Source: Clostridiaceae bacterium (GTDB taxonomy: Bacteria; Bacillota; Clostridia; Clostridiales; Clostridiaceae). Taken from it: DNA of 24,169 bases. Below are positions 12,840 through 21,906 of the stretch, one piece after another. The translations under genes and the position numbers were made by a program. Under the pieces are notes generated by a model that made no database searches, was not told the DNA's origin, and was given only the letters and a program-made list of their open reading frames with translations. The DNA lies in contig DOKV01000064.1 of assembly GCA_003510765.1 (NCBI GenBank), forward strand, positions 1-24,169. Reading direction: 5' to 3'. Positions within the stretch are counted from its first letter, which is position 1, and each line of letters opens with the position of its first letter.

Positions 12840-14999
12840 CTAAGAGGTTTTAAGCTCTTGAGTCAGGCCCTTCATGGTTAAACTGATGCGCTTTCTCTTA
12901 AGATCCACGGAAAGGACTTTCACCTCCACCACATCTCCAGAACGAACAAAGGTCAAAGGGTCTTTCACAAATTTATCCGCCAGTTCACTTTTGTGCACCA
13001 GCCCATCTTGGTGGACACCAATATCTACAAAAGCCCCAAAATCTGCTACATTTCGAACGACACCCGTAAGAATCATCCCTTCTGTAAGATCCTTTAAGTC
13101 TATGACCCCTTTTCTAAAGACCGGTTTGGGTAAATCTTCTCTTGGGTCTCTCCCTGGCTTACGCAGTTCTTTTAAGATGTCTAAAACAGTGGGTTCTCCA
13201 AGGCCGGTGAGGGTACATAGAGCCTCTATGCCAAAAGTCTTTGCCCTAGCTTCGATTTCTTGCAGTTCTTCCATCCGAAGTTTTTTCTCGTTATAATTAA
13301 GAGCTTTTAGGAGTTCCTTGGCAGCTACATAGGATTCTGGATGAACCCCAGTTTGGTCTAAGAAATCTTTCCCTTCTCGAATGCGTAAAAACCCTGCACA
13401 TTGTTCATAGGCTTTGTCTCCAAGTCTTTTGACTTTTTTCAGTTCTTTTCTGGAGGAGAATTTCCCCATATCATCTCGATACGCCACAATATTTTCGGCA
13501 ATGGTTTTGTTGATTCCTGCCACATAGCCAAGCAATGCTGGTGTAGCAGTGTTTAAATCAACCCCAACGCGATTCACCGTATCTTCCACCACCCCTTGCA
13601 AAGAAGCATCTAACTTCTTCTTGGTGATGTCGTGTTGATACATGCCTACCCCAATGGACTTGGGATCGATTTTCACCAGTTCAGCCAAGGGGTCTTGGAG
13701 CCTTCTAGCGATGGAAATGGCCCCTCGAATGGTCACATCCAGGTCAGGGTACTCTTCCTTGGCCAGCTTTGAAGCGCTGTAGACAGAAGCCCCGGCTTCA
13801 TTGGTGATGATATAAGAGACGTCAATATTTTCACTTTTCAGCTCTTCAATGAGTTCCATGAGCACCAGTTCAGACTCTCTAGAAGCGGTACCATTTCCCA
13901 GGGAAATGATCTCTACTTGATGCTTCTTGATGAGTCTTTTTAGTATCTTCTTGGCCCCTTCCACATCCTTTCTAGGCACCGTGGGGTAAATGGTGGCATC
14001 TTCCAAATATTTCCCAGTATCATCTAAAACGGCAACTTTACAGCCTGTTCTAAATCCTGGGTCATAGCCCAACACGCGATATCCCTTTACAGGTGGTTGC
14101 AAAAGAAGCGATTTCAAATTCTCTTTAAAGACTACGATGGACGAATCTTCAGCACGCTCTGTTAAGGTATTTCTAAGCTCCCTTTCCAAGGAGGGTAATA
14201 ATAGCCTTTTCAGCGCATCTTTACCCGCCTCTTTTATGAGGACATTACAGTTTTCACTCTTGGTACTATACCGTGCCACAATGGCTTGGAGTGCGCGCAC
14301 TTCGTCCACGGTGATGGAGACTTTCAAAATGCCTTCCTTTTCTCCCCGATTGATGGCCAAGGTTCGATGACTGGGCATTCGAAGGGCCACTTCTTTATGG
14401 TCATAGTACATCTCATAAGGTGAATTCTCTGCATCTCCAGTGGTCTGAATCTCTGCACTTCGCACATAGATGCCACGCAGCTGCCCCTTTAGATCCGCAT
14501 CCTCAGAAAACATTTCCGCCATAAGATCAGATGCAAACTTGAGGGCTTCTTCCACAGTGGCGACCTCTTCAGAGAGTAGTCCTTGAGCTACCGCTTCATA
14601 GTCTTTATTGCCCTTTAGAATGGCCATGGCCAGGGGCTCCATCCCCTTTTCCTTGGCGATGGTTCCTCTGGTTCTCTTTTTGGGTCTATAGGGTTGATAA
14701 ATGTCATCCAGCCTTGTCATGGTTTCAGCCTTCAAGATCTCTTTTTGTAGGTCTTCTGTCAGATGTCCTTGCTCTGTCAGCAGCCTTAGAATATCTTCTT
14801 TTCGCTGTTCTAGTCCTTTTAAGTACTGGAGCCTTTCTTCCACTTCTCGTATCATTTGATCTTCTAAAGATCCTGTGGCTTCTTTTCGATATCTGGCAAT
14901 GAAGGGGACTGTGGCTCCTTCTTCTAAAAGTTTCACCGTACCTTCCACTTGCTTGATTCCAATACCAAGCTCTTTGGCAATTTTATCTAATATATTCAT
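12840..14999 (-). CDS. tex: Tex, S1-domain RNA-binding transcription accessory protein
   Basis: A 719-residue protein of the conserved Tex family (YdcI in Bacillus), which binds nucleic acid and influences transcription. Regions in order: an N-terminal helical domain with GATVPFIARYRKEATG at about 28-43; a YqgF-type RNase H-like fold beginning VLGYDPGFRTGCKVAVLD near residue 320; helix-hairpin-helix repeats around 490-560 (NTATPALLGYVAGI, KFSSRKELKKV); and an S1 domain at about 640-710 with GVVRNVADFGAFVDIG. The length is normal. The start is 7 bases after the prfB stop on the same strand, with GGAAAAAG before the ATG, so it is the last gene of the secA-prfB-tex group. Confidence 0.95.
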   Translation of the reverse strand: MNILDKIAKELGIGIKQVEGTVKLLEEGATVPFIARYRKEATGSLEDQMIREVEERLQYLKGLEQRKEDILRLLTEQGHLTEDLQKEILKAETMTRLDDIYQPYRPKKRTRGTIAKEKGMEPLAMAILKGNKDYEAVAQGLLSEEVATVEEALKFASDLMAEMFSEDADLKGQLRGIYVRSAEIQTTGDAENSPYEMYYDHKEVALRMPSHRTLAINRGEKEGILKVSITVDEVRALQAIVARYSTKSENCNVLIKEAGKDALKRLLLPSLERELRNTLTERAEDSSIVVFKENLKSLLLQPPVKGYRVLGYDPGFRTGCKVAVLDDTGKYLEDATIYPTVPRKDVEGAKKILKRLIKKHQVEIISLGNGTASRESELVLMELIEELKSENIDVSYIITNEAGASVYSASKLAKEEYPDLDVTIRGAISIARRLQDPLAELVKIDPKSIGVGMYQHDITKKKLDASLQGVVEDTVNRVGVDLNTATPALLGYVAGINKTIAENIVAYRDDMGKFSSRKELKKVKRLGDKAYEQCAGFLRIREGKDFLDQTGVHPESYVAAKELLKALNYNEKKLRMEELQEIEARAKTFGIEALCTLTGLGEPTVLDILKELRKPGRDPREDLPKPVFRKGVIDLKDLTEGMILTGVVRNVADFGAFVDIGVHQDGLVHKSELADKFVKDPLTFVRSGDVVEVKVLSVDLKRKRISLTMKGLTQELKTS

Positions 15000-15006
15000 C
15001 TTTTTC

Positions 15007-16126
15007 CTATTCTCCCTTCAAACTTCCGGTGCTGGCCCCTTTTAGGTAGGCGCTGATGAAAGCATCTAGATCTCCATCCATGACGCTATCCACATTGCTG
15101 TCTTCAGTTAGGGTTCGATGATCTTTGACCAGATTATAGGGGTTAAACACATAACTTCTGATCTGACTACCCCAGCCCATATCTTTCATCTCGCCCGTGA
15201 TGTCTTCAATCTTTTCTTTGTTGAAGCGCACCTTCAACTCCACCAACTTGGCTTTTAAGATCTTCATCGCTGTTTCACGATTTTGGATTTGGCTACGCTC
15301 ATTTTGACACGTGACCACAATGCCTGTGGGTAGATGGGTTATTCTCACCGCAGAGTCTGTGGTGTTTACATGCTGCCCACCGGCCCCAGTACTTCTATAG
15401 GTGTCAATTTTCAACTCTTCATCTTTGATCACCACTTCGGTATCATTTTTTAGTAGCGGCACCGCTTCCACCGAGGCAAAGCTGGTTTGTCTTTTGCCAC
15501 TGGCATTAAATGGAGAAATGCGAACCAATCGATGAATCCCTTTCTCTGCCTTTAAATATCCATAGGCATAGGGACCCGATATTTTCAACGAAGCATCACG
15601 AATACCAGCCTCATCTCCTTCTTGTAGAGAGACAAGTTCCACTTGAAACCCTCTTTTCTCTGCCCATCGAGTATACATACGAAGAAGCATGGACGTCCAA
15701 TCTTGGGCATCGGTACCACCCACCCCACTTTTCAGGGTCAAAATAGCATCGGTATCATCATACTCTCCTGAAAGAAGAATTCGTAGATGCATGGATTCTA
15801 CACCTTTTCGTAGGTCTTTCACCTCTTCTAAAAGCATGGAGGCCATCTCTTCATCTTCTTCTGCCAGTTCCAACATAGTGAAGGCATCTTCCACTCTACT
15901 AAAGAGGTCTTGAAACTCTTTGATGGTACTTTCAATGGTCTTTTCCTCTTGTGTCACGTCTTTGGCTTCCTCAAGATTGTTCCAAAAAGAAGGTTCCTGC
16001 ATTTTAAAAATCAGTTCTTCTCTTCTTCTTTGTAACTGTGCGATGTCAAAGAGACACCTGGATTTCATCCAGTGATTCTTTGAAGCCTTTTAGTTCATTC
16101 ATTGCATCTGCAATTTTGGGCAACAT
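15007..16126 (-). CDS. prfB: peptide chain release factor 2, programmed +1 frameshift
   Basis: RF2 reads UGA and UAA stop codons and releases the finished chain. The gene is in two frames: 26 codons from ATG 16126 to CTT at 16049, then an in-frame TGA (16046-16048); skipping the T at 16048 continues with GAC (16045-16047) to the stop at 15007, giving 372 residues. The shift site CTTTGAC is the classic one, with an AGGTG Shine-Dalgarno-like element just upstream. The SPF recognition motif falls at 204-206 and the catalytic GGQ at 249-251 of the full protein, almost as in E. coli (205 and 250). GGAG lies 8 bases before the ATG. An automatic call starting at 16068 would be wrong. RF2 controls its own level: when scarce, ribosomes pause at TGA and shift. 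Confidence 0.97.
16045..16060 (-). promoter_or_regulatory. prfB +1 recoding site
   Basis: On the minus strand the slippery CTT codon, the in-frame TGA stop and a following C lie 3 bases after an AGGTG element that can pair with 16S rRNA. The spacing matches the E. coli prfB site, though the Shine-Dalgarno-like part (AGGTG against AGGGGG) is weaker. Confidence 0.95.
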
Positions 16127-16162
16127 AGTCCTCACTCCTCGCATAAATTTGTACCAGTCCAA

Positions 16163-16188
16163 AATAGACTTGGTTGCCCAAGTCTATT
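16163..16188 (-). terminator. hairpin between secA and prfB
   Basis: A perfect 11-bp stem (16163-16173 with 16178-16188) with a TTGC loop (GCAA on the minus strand) follows the secA stop by 12 bases. On the minus strand only TTTT overlapping the stem end follows, then GG, so it may be a weak terminator or an RNA-end hairpin rather than a full stop before prfB. Confidence 0.55.
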
Positions 16189-16199
16189 CTTCTTGCTAT

Positions 16200-18701
16200 C
16201 TAATTCCCTAACCCATGACAATTCTTGTATTTCTTCCCACTGCCACAAGGACATGGAGCATTTCTACCCACTCTGGTTTCTTTTTTCACAGGTTGTTTTT
16301 TCAACGTGTTATCTTGGTTGGTGGATGTTTCTTTGGCCACTTGTTCTCTTTCTATAGGCTCTTCTTTTCGAACGGTGATCCGGAGGATATAACGAACGGT
16401 ATCCGCGTTAATGGTTTCCACCATTTCATCAAACATCTCAGAACCTTCAAACTGGTAAGCTTGAACAGGATCTTGCTGCTTGTATGCCCGAAGACCAATT
16501 CCTCTCTTTAAGTGGTCCATGTTGTTGATGTGTTCCATCCACTTGGTATCTACCACTTTGAGAAGAATGACTCGTTCAATTTCGCGCATCTGTGCGCCAA
16601 CCTCTTGCTCTTTTTCTTCATGAAGGGCTACCCCCATCTCATAGAGCATTTCCTCTAGGGCTTCTTTTTTCATTTCCAAGAGTTTTTGTGCTTGAAGCTG
16701 ACCATGGGGCACAAAAAGATCTTCCATATAAGCGATGAGGCTCTTTACGCCCTCTTCTTTATCCACACCATTGGCTAGATAGGTGTTCACTGCTGTAGAC
16801 ACAACACTGTGAAGCATAGCACGGATATTTTCTTTAAGATCCTTCCCTTCTAATACCATTTGTCTTTGTCCGTAGATGACTTCACGCTGCATGTTCATGA
16901 CATCATCATAGCCAAGGAGGGTTTTTCTGGTATCAAAGTTGTTTCCTTCTACTTTCTTTTGAGCATTTTCGATAGACTTTGTGACCATTTTAGATTCGAT
17001 GGCATCATCACCAAGGCCCATGTTGTCAATCATACCAAAGAGCTTTTCAGAACCAAAGATTCTCATGAGATCATCTTCTAAGGACAAGTAGAATCTAGAT
17101 TCTCCAGGGTCTCCTTGTCGACCGGCACGTCCTCTTAGCTGATTGTCGATACGTCTGGATTCATGACGCTCTGTACCAATGATTTTAAGCCCACCATTGG
17201 CCACTACGCCTTCTCCTAGCTTGATGTCTGTTCCTCTACCAGCCATGTTTGTGGCAATGGTGATGGAGCCAGGTTCCCCAGCTCTAGAGACAATTTCAGC
17301 TTCTTTCTCATGGTATTTGGCGTTCAACACTTCATGAGGCACACCATTTTTCTTCAAGAGCGCAGAGAGGTATTCAGACTTTTCGATGGATGTGGTACCC
17401 ACAAGAACCGGTTGTCTTCTACCATAGGCTTCTTTGATTTCTGCGACCACAGCTTTATATTTGGCTTGGACCGTCCTGTAAATCAGGTCTGGTTGGTCTA
17501 GTCGACGAATGGGCTGATTCGTTGGAATCACCACTACGTCGAGGCCGTAGGTATGTCTAAACTCATTTTCTTCCGTTTGAGCAGTACCTGTCATACCTGA
17601 CAGCTTTTTATACATTCTAAAGTAGTTCTGGTAAGTAATGGTGGCCAAGGTTTTTGATTCTCGTTCTACCTTTACCCCTTCTTTTGCTTCAATGGCCTGA
17701 TGAAGTCCATCAGAATATCTTCGCCCTTCCATGAGACGTCCGGTGAACTCATCTACAATGATGACTTCCCCTTCTTTTACCATGTAGTCTTTGTCTACTC
17801 TAAATAAGTGATTGGCTTTTAAGGCTTGAGAAACATGATGCTGTAGCTCCATGTTCTTGGGATCTGCATAGTTCTCTAAATGGAAAGTATCTTCCGCTTC
17901 CTTAATTCCTTCATCGCTTAATACCACAGACTTGGCTTTCTCATCCACGGTGAAGTGGTCATCTTTTCTTAGTTTCTTCACAAAGAAATCTGCCACTTTG
18001 TATAAATCCGTGGATTTGTCTCCTTGCCCAGAGATGATCAGTGGCGTTCTCGCTTCATCAATTAAGATGGAGTCCACTTCATCCACGATGGCAAAGTTTA
18101 GTTCTCTTTGTACTCTTCGTTCTGCATAGACCACCATGTTGTCTCTTAAGTAATCAAAACCAAATTCATTGTTGGTTCCATAGGTGATGTCGCTTTTGTA
18201 GGCTTCTTTACGCTGTTCATTATTCAATCCATGAACAATGACCCCACAGGTAAGGCCTAAAAACTCATAGATTTGTCCCATCCAATCTCGGTCTCTGGAG
18301 GCCAGATAGTCATTGACGGTGATGACATGAACCCCTTTACCACTGATGGCATTGAGGTAGGAGGGCAAGGTTGCCACCAAAGTTTTTCCTTCACCAGTTT
18401 TCATTTCAGAGATTCGTCCTTGATGGAGAATGATTCCACCAATGATCTGAACTCTAAAGTGCTTCATGTTTAATACACGATAGGAAGCTTCTCTCACAGT
18501 CGCAAAAGCTTCTGGTAAAAGGTCATCTAGAGTTTCCCCTTTTTCATAACGCGCTTTAAATTCTTCAGTTTTTGCTCTTAACTCTTCATCGGTAAGCTTC
18601 TGATATGTTTCATCCAGCGCTTCCACCTGATCCACCAAGGGTAGGATTCTTTTTACTTCTCGTTCGCTATAGGTTCCAAAAACCTTATCTAACAATCCCA
18701 T
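16200..18701 (-). CDS. secA: SecA preprotein translocase ATPase
   Basis: An 833-residue motor that pushes unfolded preproteins through SecYEG using ATP. Nucleotide-binding domain 1 carries Walker A KTGEGKT (101-107) and Walker B DEVD (207-210); the preprotein cross-linking domain follows, then NBD2 with [15 protein letters not shown] and the [17 protein letters not shown] segment, the helical scaffold, and a C-terminal zinc motif with C817, C819, C828 and H829 that in other bacteria binds SecB or the ribosome. The length is normal. GGAG lies 8 bases before the ATG. It follows hpf on the same strand and precedes prfB, a gene order conserved in Bacillota. A promoter is found at 18800-18829. Confidence 0.98.
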   Translation of the reverse strand: MGLLDKVFGTYSEREVKRILPLVDQVEALDETYQKLTDEELRAKTEEFKARYEKGETLDDLLPEAFATVREASYRVLNMKHFRVQIIGGIILHQGRISEMKTGEGKTLVATLPSYLNAISGKGVHVITVNDYLASRDRDWMGQIYEFLGLTCGVIVHGLNNEQRKEAYKSDITYGTNNEFGFDYLRDNMVVYAERRVQRELNFAIVDEVDSILIDEARTPLIISGQGDKSTDLYKVADFFVKKLRKDDHFTVDEKAKSVVLSDEGIKEAEDTFHLENYADPKNMELQHHVSQALKANHLFRVDKDYMVKEGEVIIVDEFTGRLMEGRRYSDGLHQAIEAKEGVKVERESKTLATITYQNYFRMYKKLSGMTGTAQTEENEFRHTYGLDVVVIPTNQPIRRLDQPDLIYRTVQAKYKAVVAEIKEAYGRRQPVLVGTTSIEKSEYLSALLKKNGVPHEVLNAKYHEKEAEIVSRAGEPGSITIATNMAGRGTDIKLGEGVVANGGLKIIGTERHESRRIDNQLRGRAGRQGDPGESRFYLSLEDDLMRIFGSEKLFGMIDNMGLGDDAIESKMVTKSIENAQKKVEGNNFDTRKTLLGYDDVMNMQREVIYGQRQMVLEGKDLKENIRAMLHSVVSTAVNTYLANGVDKEEGVKSLIAYMEDLFVPHGQLQAQKLLEMKKEALEEMLYEMGVALHEEKEQEVGAQMREIERVILLKVVDTKWMEHINNMDHLKRGIGLRAYKQQDPVQAYQFEGSEMFDEMVETINADTVRYILRITVRKEEPIEREQVAKETSTNQDNTLKKQPVKKETRVGRNAPCPCGSGKKYKNCHGLGN

Positions 18702-18749
18702 TTTTTCAACTCCACTTTTCGTATTTCAATTTCAGATGATATTGAAGGC

Positions 18750-18782
18750 ATCCTCATGAAGCACTGTATAAAGTGCGAGGAT
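18750..18782 (-). repeat. stem-loop in the secA leader
   Basis: ATCCTC (18750-18755) can pair with GAGGAT (18777-18782), and inside it GCACT (18761-18765) with AGTGC (18772-18776). It lies between the inferred start site and secA in the about 90-base leader. It could stabilise or regulate the mRNA. No U tract follows. Confidence 0.4.
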
Positions 18783-18799
18783 CTTCTGACACAAATAAC

Positions 18800-18829
18800 A
18801 TTATAGCACTTATCCACAAGGGATATCAA
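18800..18829 (-). promoter_or_regulatory. sigma-A type promoter of secA
   Basis: On the minus strand TTGATA (18824-18829) and perfect TATAAT (18800-18805) are 18 bases apart; TGC before the -10 makes it an extended element. The leader to secA is about 90 bases. Confidence 0.8.
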
Positions 18830-18962
18830 TATTTAGCATCAGATGCTTCTAATTCCACCTTCTTAGTGTACGATAGAAAGATTAAGTAGAGATTAACCTT
18901 TCTTTACTCTGGTATAAAGCACACCAAAAAGAACTATGACATGGACCTTTTCCTGGAATCAT

Positions 18963-18990
18963 AAAAAAAGAGTGCTTGCGCACCCTTTTT
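18963..18990 (-). terminator. Rho-independent terminator of hpf
   Basis: An A-tract/T-tract hairpin (18965-18975 with 18980-18990, one mismatch) with a 4-base loop lies just after the hpf stop; on the minus strand it ends in a run of seven T. It makes secA mostly independent of hpf, which fits the separate secA promoter. Confidence 0.85.
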
Positions 18991-18998
18991 AATCTACT

Positions 18999-19535
18999 TT
19001 ATTCCTCTTCTCTTTCTAAAAGACCATAATTTCCGTCTTTTCTCTTATATACGACACTGGTTTCGCCTTCTTCATCTTCGAAAACATAGAAGTTATGACC
19101 CAATAGTTCCATTTGCAAGACGGCTTCTTCTTTTGACATAGGCTTCATGGAGATTTTTTTGGATCGAACAATCTTTGGACCATCCTCTTCCTCTTTCTCA
19201 TCCATCTTTGTAAAAGCTGTGTCATTGAATCGAACAGAATGTTCTCCTGCTTTTCTTTCAATCTTTGTCTTGTACTTTCTTATTTGCCTTTCCAGTTTAT
19301 CTTGCACCAAATCAATGGATTTATACATATCATCACTGGATTCTTCTGCTCTTAAGAGCACGTTTCCGAAGGGGATGGTCACCTCAAAGGTTTGATCCAT
19401 CTTTGTCACACTCAGTGTGGCTCTTGCCTCGACAGGCTGATTAAAATACTTGTCTAATCTGCCTAATTTATTTTCCACGGCCTCCTTTAACCCATCTGTT
19501 AATGTGATGTTTCTAGCGTAAATGTAAGTCTTCAT
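18999..19535 (-). CDS. hpf: long-form ribosome hibernation promoting factor
   Basis: A 178-residue protein that silences ribosomes as 100S dimers in stationary phase or stress. The N-terminal S30AE domain (about 1-100) binds at the decoding site of the 30S subunit; an acidic linker follows (EKEEEDG); and the C-terminal domain (about 130-173: MSKEEAVLQMELLGHNFYVF and the VVYKRKDGNYGLLE end) is what makes this the long, dimerising type. GGGGG lies 10 bases before the ATG. It has its own promoter and terminator, and the hpf-secA-prfB order is the usual one in Bacillota. Confidence 0.97.
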   Translation of the reverse strand: MKTYIYARNITLTDGLKEAVENKLGRLDKYFNQPVEARATLSVTKMDQTFEVTIPFGNVLLRAEESSDDMYKSIDLVQDKLERQIRKYKTKIERKAGEHSVRFNDTAFTKMDEKEEEDGPKIVRSKKISMKPMSKEEAVLQMELLGHNFYVFEDEEGETSVVYKRKDGNYGLLEREEE

Positions 19536-19577
19536 ACATTTGGCCCCCTTGTTGAATTCATTATTGATGTTACTATT

Positions 19578-19606
19578 ATTCTATAGCAAAAACGGCACTA
19601 TTACAA
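19578..19606 (-). promoter_or_regulatory. sigma-A type promoter of hpf
   Basis: On the minus strand TTGTAA (19601-19606) and TAGAAT (19578-19583) are 17 bases apart; the expected leader is about 36 bases. A sigma-H or sigma-B type element, sometimes found before hpf, is not obvious to me. Confidence 0.7.
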
Positions 19607-19669
19607 GCTTTTTCAGTCATTTGACTAAATTTTCAATCAATTATTATTGTTATTTTTTCGTCATTTAAA

Positions 19670-20131
19670 CTAAAATACATTCACCGATTCTAAGGTCGGT
19701 AGGAAATCTTTAGCCGTGTCTAGGTTTTCGATGATTTTGAAAATATAGGTACTTTCCTCTGCCGATAGACTCTTCTTTCTGGTGAGTATATCGATGGATT
19801 CTGGAGTGGAAACTGTACGCTCAAACCACATGATGAGAATCCCTTCTTCATTATAAAGCACCTTGGATCGATTTCTAAACAACCGATTCATACCGATGCC
19901 TTTCCAGCGAAAACTCCCTGTTTCCTCCTCTGGGTATTCAAATCCTCTCTTGATTTTCATCTTGCCGTTTCTGCGGTACTCTACTTGTTCTTTAAGCACC
20001 AGTTCTTCTCCTTTGTGCATGACTTCAAAGTCAAATGAAATGGTATCGATACTTCCTTTTTTCCACAAGGGACATCCAGAGTACTGCAAAAACCATCTGC
20101 CTTCCATTTTCTTTAGTTCTCGATCTTTCAT
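19670..20131 (-). CDS. unrecognised 153-residue soluble protein, beta-rich
   Basis: I do not recognise this protein. It begins MKDRELKKMEGRWFLQYSG and continues with alternating charged and hydrophobic residues that suggest many beta strands, then ends in a short helix. The GRW near the N-terminus, the following barrel-like strands and the C-terminal helix recall lipocalin-like folds, but this is only an impression. It has no signal peptide and one Cys. ATG 20131 is chosen because GGAG lies 8 bases before it; an upstream GTG at 20149 has no site. It diverges from the small membrane protein gene at 20303 and lies upstream of hpf on the same strand with a 134-base gap. Confidence 0.7.
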   Translation of the reverse strand: MKDRELKKMEGRWFLQYSGCPLWKKGSIDTISFDFEVMHKGEELVLKEQVEYRRNGKMKIKRGFEYPEEETGSFRWKGIGMNRLFRNRSKVLYNEEGILIMWFERTVSTPESIDILTRKKSLSAEESTYIFKIIENLDTAKDFLPTLESVNVF

Positions 20132-20248
20132 AAGCAGAGCTCCTTCCACTTCTTTTGTCTATTGTACAGGATAAAAAGGTCCATGATTTATCCAAGTTCT
20201 TAAGTTTTTTTAAATAGTTCTTCATTATTTCGCCTTTCAAAGTATCCT

Positions 20249-20258
20249 TTGATATAAT
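20249..20258 (+). promoter_or_regulatory. extended -10 promoter of the small membrane protein gene
   Basis: TGATATAAT (20250-20258) is a perfect extended -10 (TGnTATAAT). A TTTCAA sits too near to be a -35. The leader to the ATG at 20303 would be about 38 bases. Confidence 0.65.
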
Positions 20259-20302
20259 TAGAATCATCTTTACTAATGGATGTGTAAAAGGAGTTGAAAA
20301 AA

Positions 20303-20584
20303 ATGGATAACGGGACATTACGCTTGGTGCTGATTATTTTATTACTAATTTTTGGCGGCGGACTCTACAGTTATGTAATTGTACGCTTCACAAAGAACAA
20401 ACCGTTGGTTTTTCTTCCCACTATCCTTGGTATACTCTTATCCGTGTATTTGATTTATCAAATATACTTTGGCAATCTTGAAGGTTTTCTATCTTTGGGA
20501 TATTTCCTCCTTGTGCTCATGATCCTTGCGGGGGTACTTGGTAATGCCTTAGCAGGTATCCTTTTCCTCAAAAAGCGTCCTTAG
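20303..20584 (+). CDS. small integral membrane protein, 93 residues
   Basis: A hydrophobic protein with three likely membrane helices at about 7-26, 35-54 and 63-88, short loops, and basic residues at RFTKNK and the C-terminal KKRP, which by the positive-inside rule puts those ends in the cytoplasm. I recognise no family. ATG 20303 follows GGAG by 9 bases; the in-frame TTG at 20294 directly follows that site and is too close. It is a single-gene unit with its own promoter and a strong terminator. Confidence 0.72.
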   Translation: MDNGTLRLVLIILLLIFGGGLYSYVIVRFTKNKPLVFLPTILGILLSVYLIYQIYFGNLEGFLSLGYFLLVLMILAGVLGNALAGILFLKKRP

Positions 20585-20601
20585 AAATTTCATGTGAAAC
20601 A

Positions 20602-20647
20602 ATACCCCAGGTATGCACTGTGTCATCGCATACCTGGGGTATTTTTT
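20602..20647 (+). terminator. strong Rho-independent terminator of the small membrane protein gene
   Basis: A perfect 15-bp stem (20602-20616 with 20628-20642) has an 11-base loop and a following T run. It may also serve the converging minus-strand gene that ends at 20650. Confidence 0.93.
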
Positions 20648-20649
20648 CT

Positions 20650-20982
20650 TTAACTATTTCGCCAAGATACTGTGAGCACCACAGTGTGCCGTGCCCCTTC
20701 TTTCATCTCTACTCCAAACCCCGTCTCTTTCAACTTAGATTGGAGGGGTTTTTTTAGATCTTCAGGAAGTTCATCCAGGGAGAAAAAGAAGACTTCTTTT
20801 TCTTTCCCTAGGAATTGAGACCGAAGGACTCTTTTTTTGATCTTTTGCAAGAGATCTTCTAACATTTCAGACTCCTCACTATAGGGTCTCATAAATACTT
20901 CAATTTTCTCCACATGAAGCTCTTCAGGAAGATCCGGCAAAAGCGCTCTTAGTTTTTGACCATCAATGATGTCTCGATACAT
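20650..20982 (-). CDS. unrecognised 110-residue protein downstream of deoC
   Basis: I do not recognise this protein. It begins MYRDIIDGQKLRALLPDLPE and has a charged helical middle (residues about 38-62) followed by strand-like segments (EVFFFSLDELP; TVVLTVSWRN). It has no Cys, no signal peptide and no membrane helix. ATG 20982 is preferred over ATG 21000: AGGA lies 8 bases before it, while the upstream ATG has a site 14 bases away. It starts 42 bases after the end of deoC on the same strand and is probably co-transcribed with it; a link to nucleoside use is not shown. Confidence 0.7.
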   Translation of the reverse strand: MYRDIIDGQKLRALLPDLPEELHVEKIEVFMRPYSEESEMLEDLLQKIKKRVLRSQFLGKEKEVFFFSLDELPEDLKKPLQSKLKETGFGVEMKEGARHTVVLTVSWRNS

Positions 20983-21024
20983 GTGCCACTTCCTTTCCAT
21001 TCTTCGTGAATATTCTCCTTGAGT

Positions 21025-21684
21025 TTAAGCGTCTATTTCGTTAACAATGGCAACACTTGCAGATAACCCTAGTCTAGATGCGCCATTTTCCACCATAGCC
21101 ATGGCATCAGCCAATGTACGAATACCTCCAGAAGCCTTGACGCCCATTTCCGGACCAACGGTCTTTCTCATGAGGGCAATGTCTTCTGTTGTGGCGCCAG
21201 ACTTGGAGAATCCTGTGGAGGTCTTCACATAATCTGCTCCTGCAGCCTTTGCCAGCTCACAAGCTTTCACTTTTTCTTCATCGGTAAGTAGACATGCTTC
21301 AATGATGACTTTGGTAAGCACACCACCTGCAGCCAAGACCACCCCACGGATGTCTTCTAGTACATAGTCATAGTCTCCATCCTTTAACTTGCCAATGTTG
21401 ATGACCATGTCCACTTCTTCTGCGCCTAAGAAAACCGCTTCCTTGGTCTCAAAGCTCTTTGCTTCTGTGGTCATTTGTCCCAAAGGGAAGCCTACAACAG
21501 TACAGACTTTAGTGTCTGTTCCTTCTAGTAATTCCTTTGCTTTCACAATGTTACAAGGATTCACACATACACTGAAAAAATTATATTCTCTTGCCTCTTG
21601 GCATAGTTTGGTCAGTTCTTTTTCTGTTCCTTCTGGCTTCAAAAGGGTGTGGTCAATGTGTTTTGCTAACGTTATTTTATCCAT
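21025..21684 (-). CDS. deoC: deoxyribose-phosphate aldolase
   Basis: A 219-residue class I aldolase that splits 2-deoxy-D-ribose 5-phosphate into glyceraldehyde 3-phosphate and acetaldehyde, the last step in using deoxynucleosides as carbon source. The active-site residues are in place: D92 in VDMVINIG, the Schiff-base K154 in VKTSTGF and K183 in [10 protein letters not shown]. The TIM-barrel start IDHTLLKP is typical. GGAGG lies 11 bases before the ATG. No other deo gene (deoD, pdp, deoR) is in the window. The downstream small gene is probably in the same transcript. Confidence 0.97.
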   Translation of the reverse strand: MDKITLAKHIDHTLLKPEGTEKELTKLCQEAREYNFFSVCVNPCNIVKAKELLEGTDTKVCTVVGFPLGQMTTEAKSFETKEAVFLGAEEVDMVINIGKLKDGDYDYVLEDIRGVVLAAGGVLTKVIIEACLLTDEEKVKACELAKAAGADYVKTSTGFSKSGATTEDIALMRKTVGPEMGVKASGGIRTLADAMAMVENGASRLGLSASVAIVNEIDA

Positions 21685-21718
21685 ATTATAAAGTACCTCC
21701 TAGGTCTATTTCACTCTC

Positions 21719-21746
21719 ATTTTATCACAGAATAGCACACGAGCAA
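21719..21746 (-). promoter_or_regulatory. putative promoter of deoC
   Basis: On the minus strand TTGCTC (21741-21746) and TAAAAT (21719-21724) are 16 bases apart, with TGA before the -10 (extended element). The expected leader is about 30 bases. Confidence 0.55.
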
Positions 21747-21862
21747 TAGCCTTTTAAAATCTCCGCTTTGTTCGCCTTTTTAGTGAAAGATTGAATATTT
21801 CATGGCTTTACAGGAAACCCTTGATTCCTCAGGGATTTTCTCATATACTTTTTTTGGGTTTA

Positions 21863-21871
21863 TGTTATAAT
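21863..21871 (+). promoter_or_regulatory. extended -10 promoter of the gene at 21907
   Basis: TGTTATAAT is a perfect extended -10 element; no good -35 is seen. The start site near 21878 leaves a leader of about 29 bases. The space between the deoC promoter and here (21747-21862) holds only a weak CCCT/AGGG hairpin near 21818-21838. Confidence 0.65.
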
Positions 21872-21906
21872 ATAGTGTAGTAATCAGAGGATAAAGGAGT
21901 TTACAA

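Noticed and set aside
16049..16068. ATG at 16068 as start of prfB
   Set aside because: It lacks the conserved N-terminus and ignores the CTTTGAC recoding site; the first 26 codons lie in the other frame from ATG 16126.
21811..21845. CCCT/AGGG hairpin as a terminator
   Set aside because: The stem is only about 4-5 bp with a large loop, there is no plus-strand gene just upstream, and the following T run overlaps the promoter area of the next gene.
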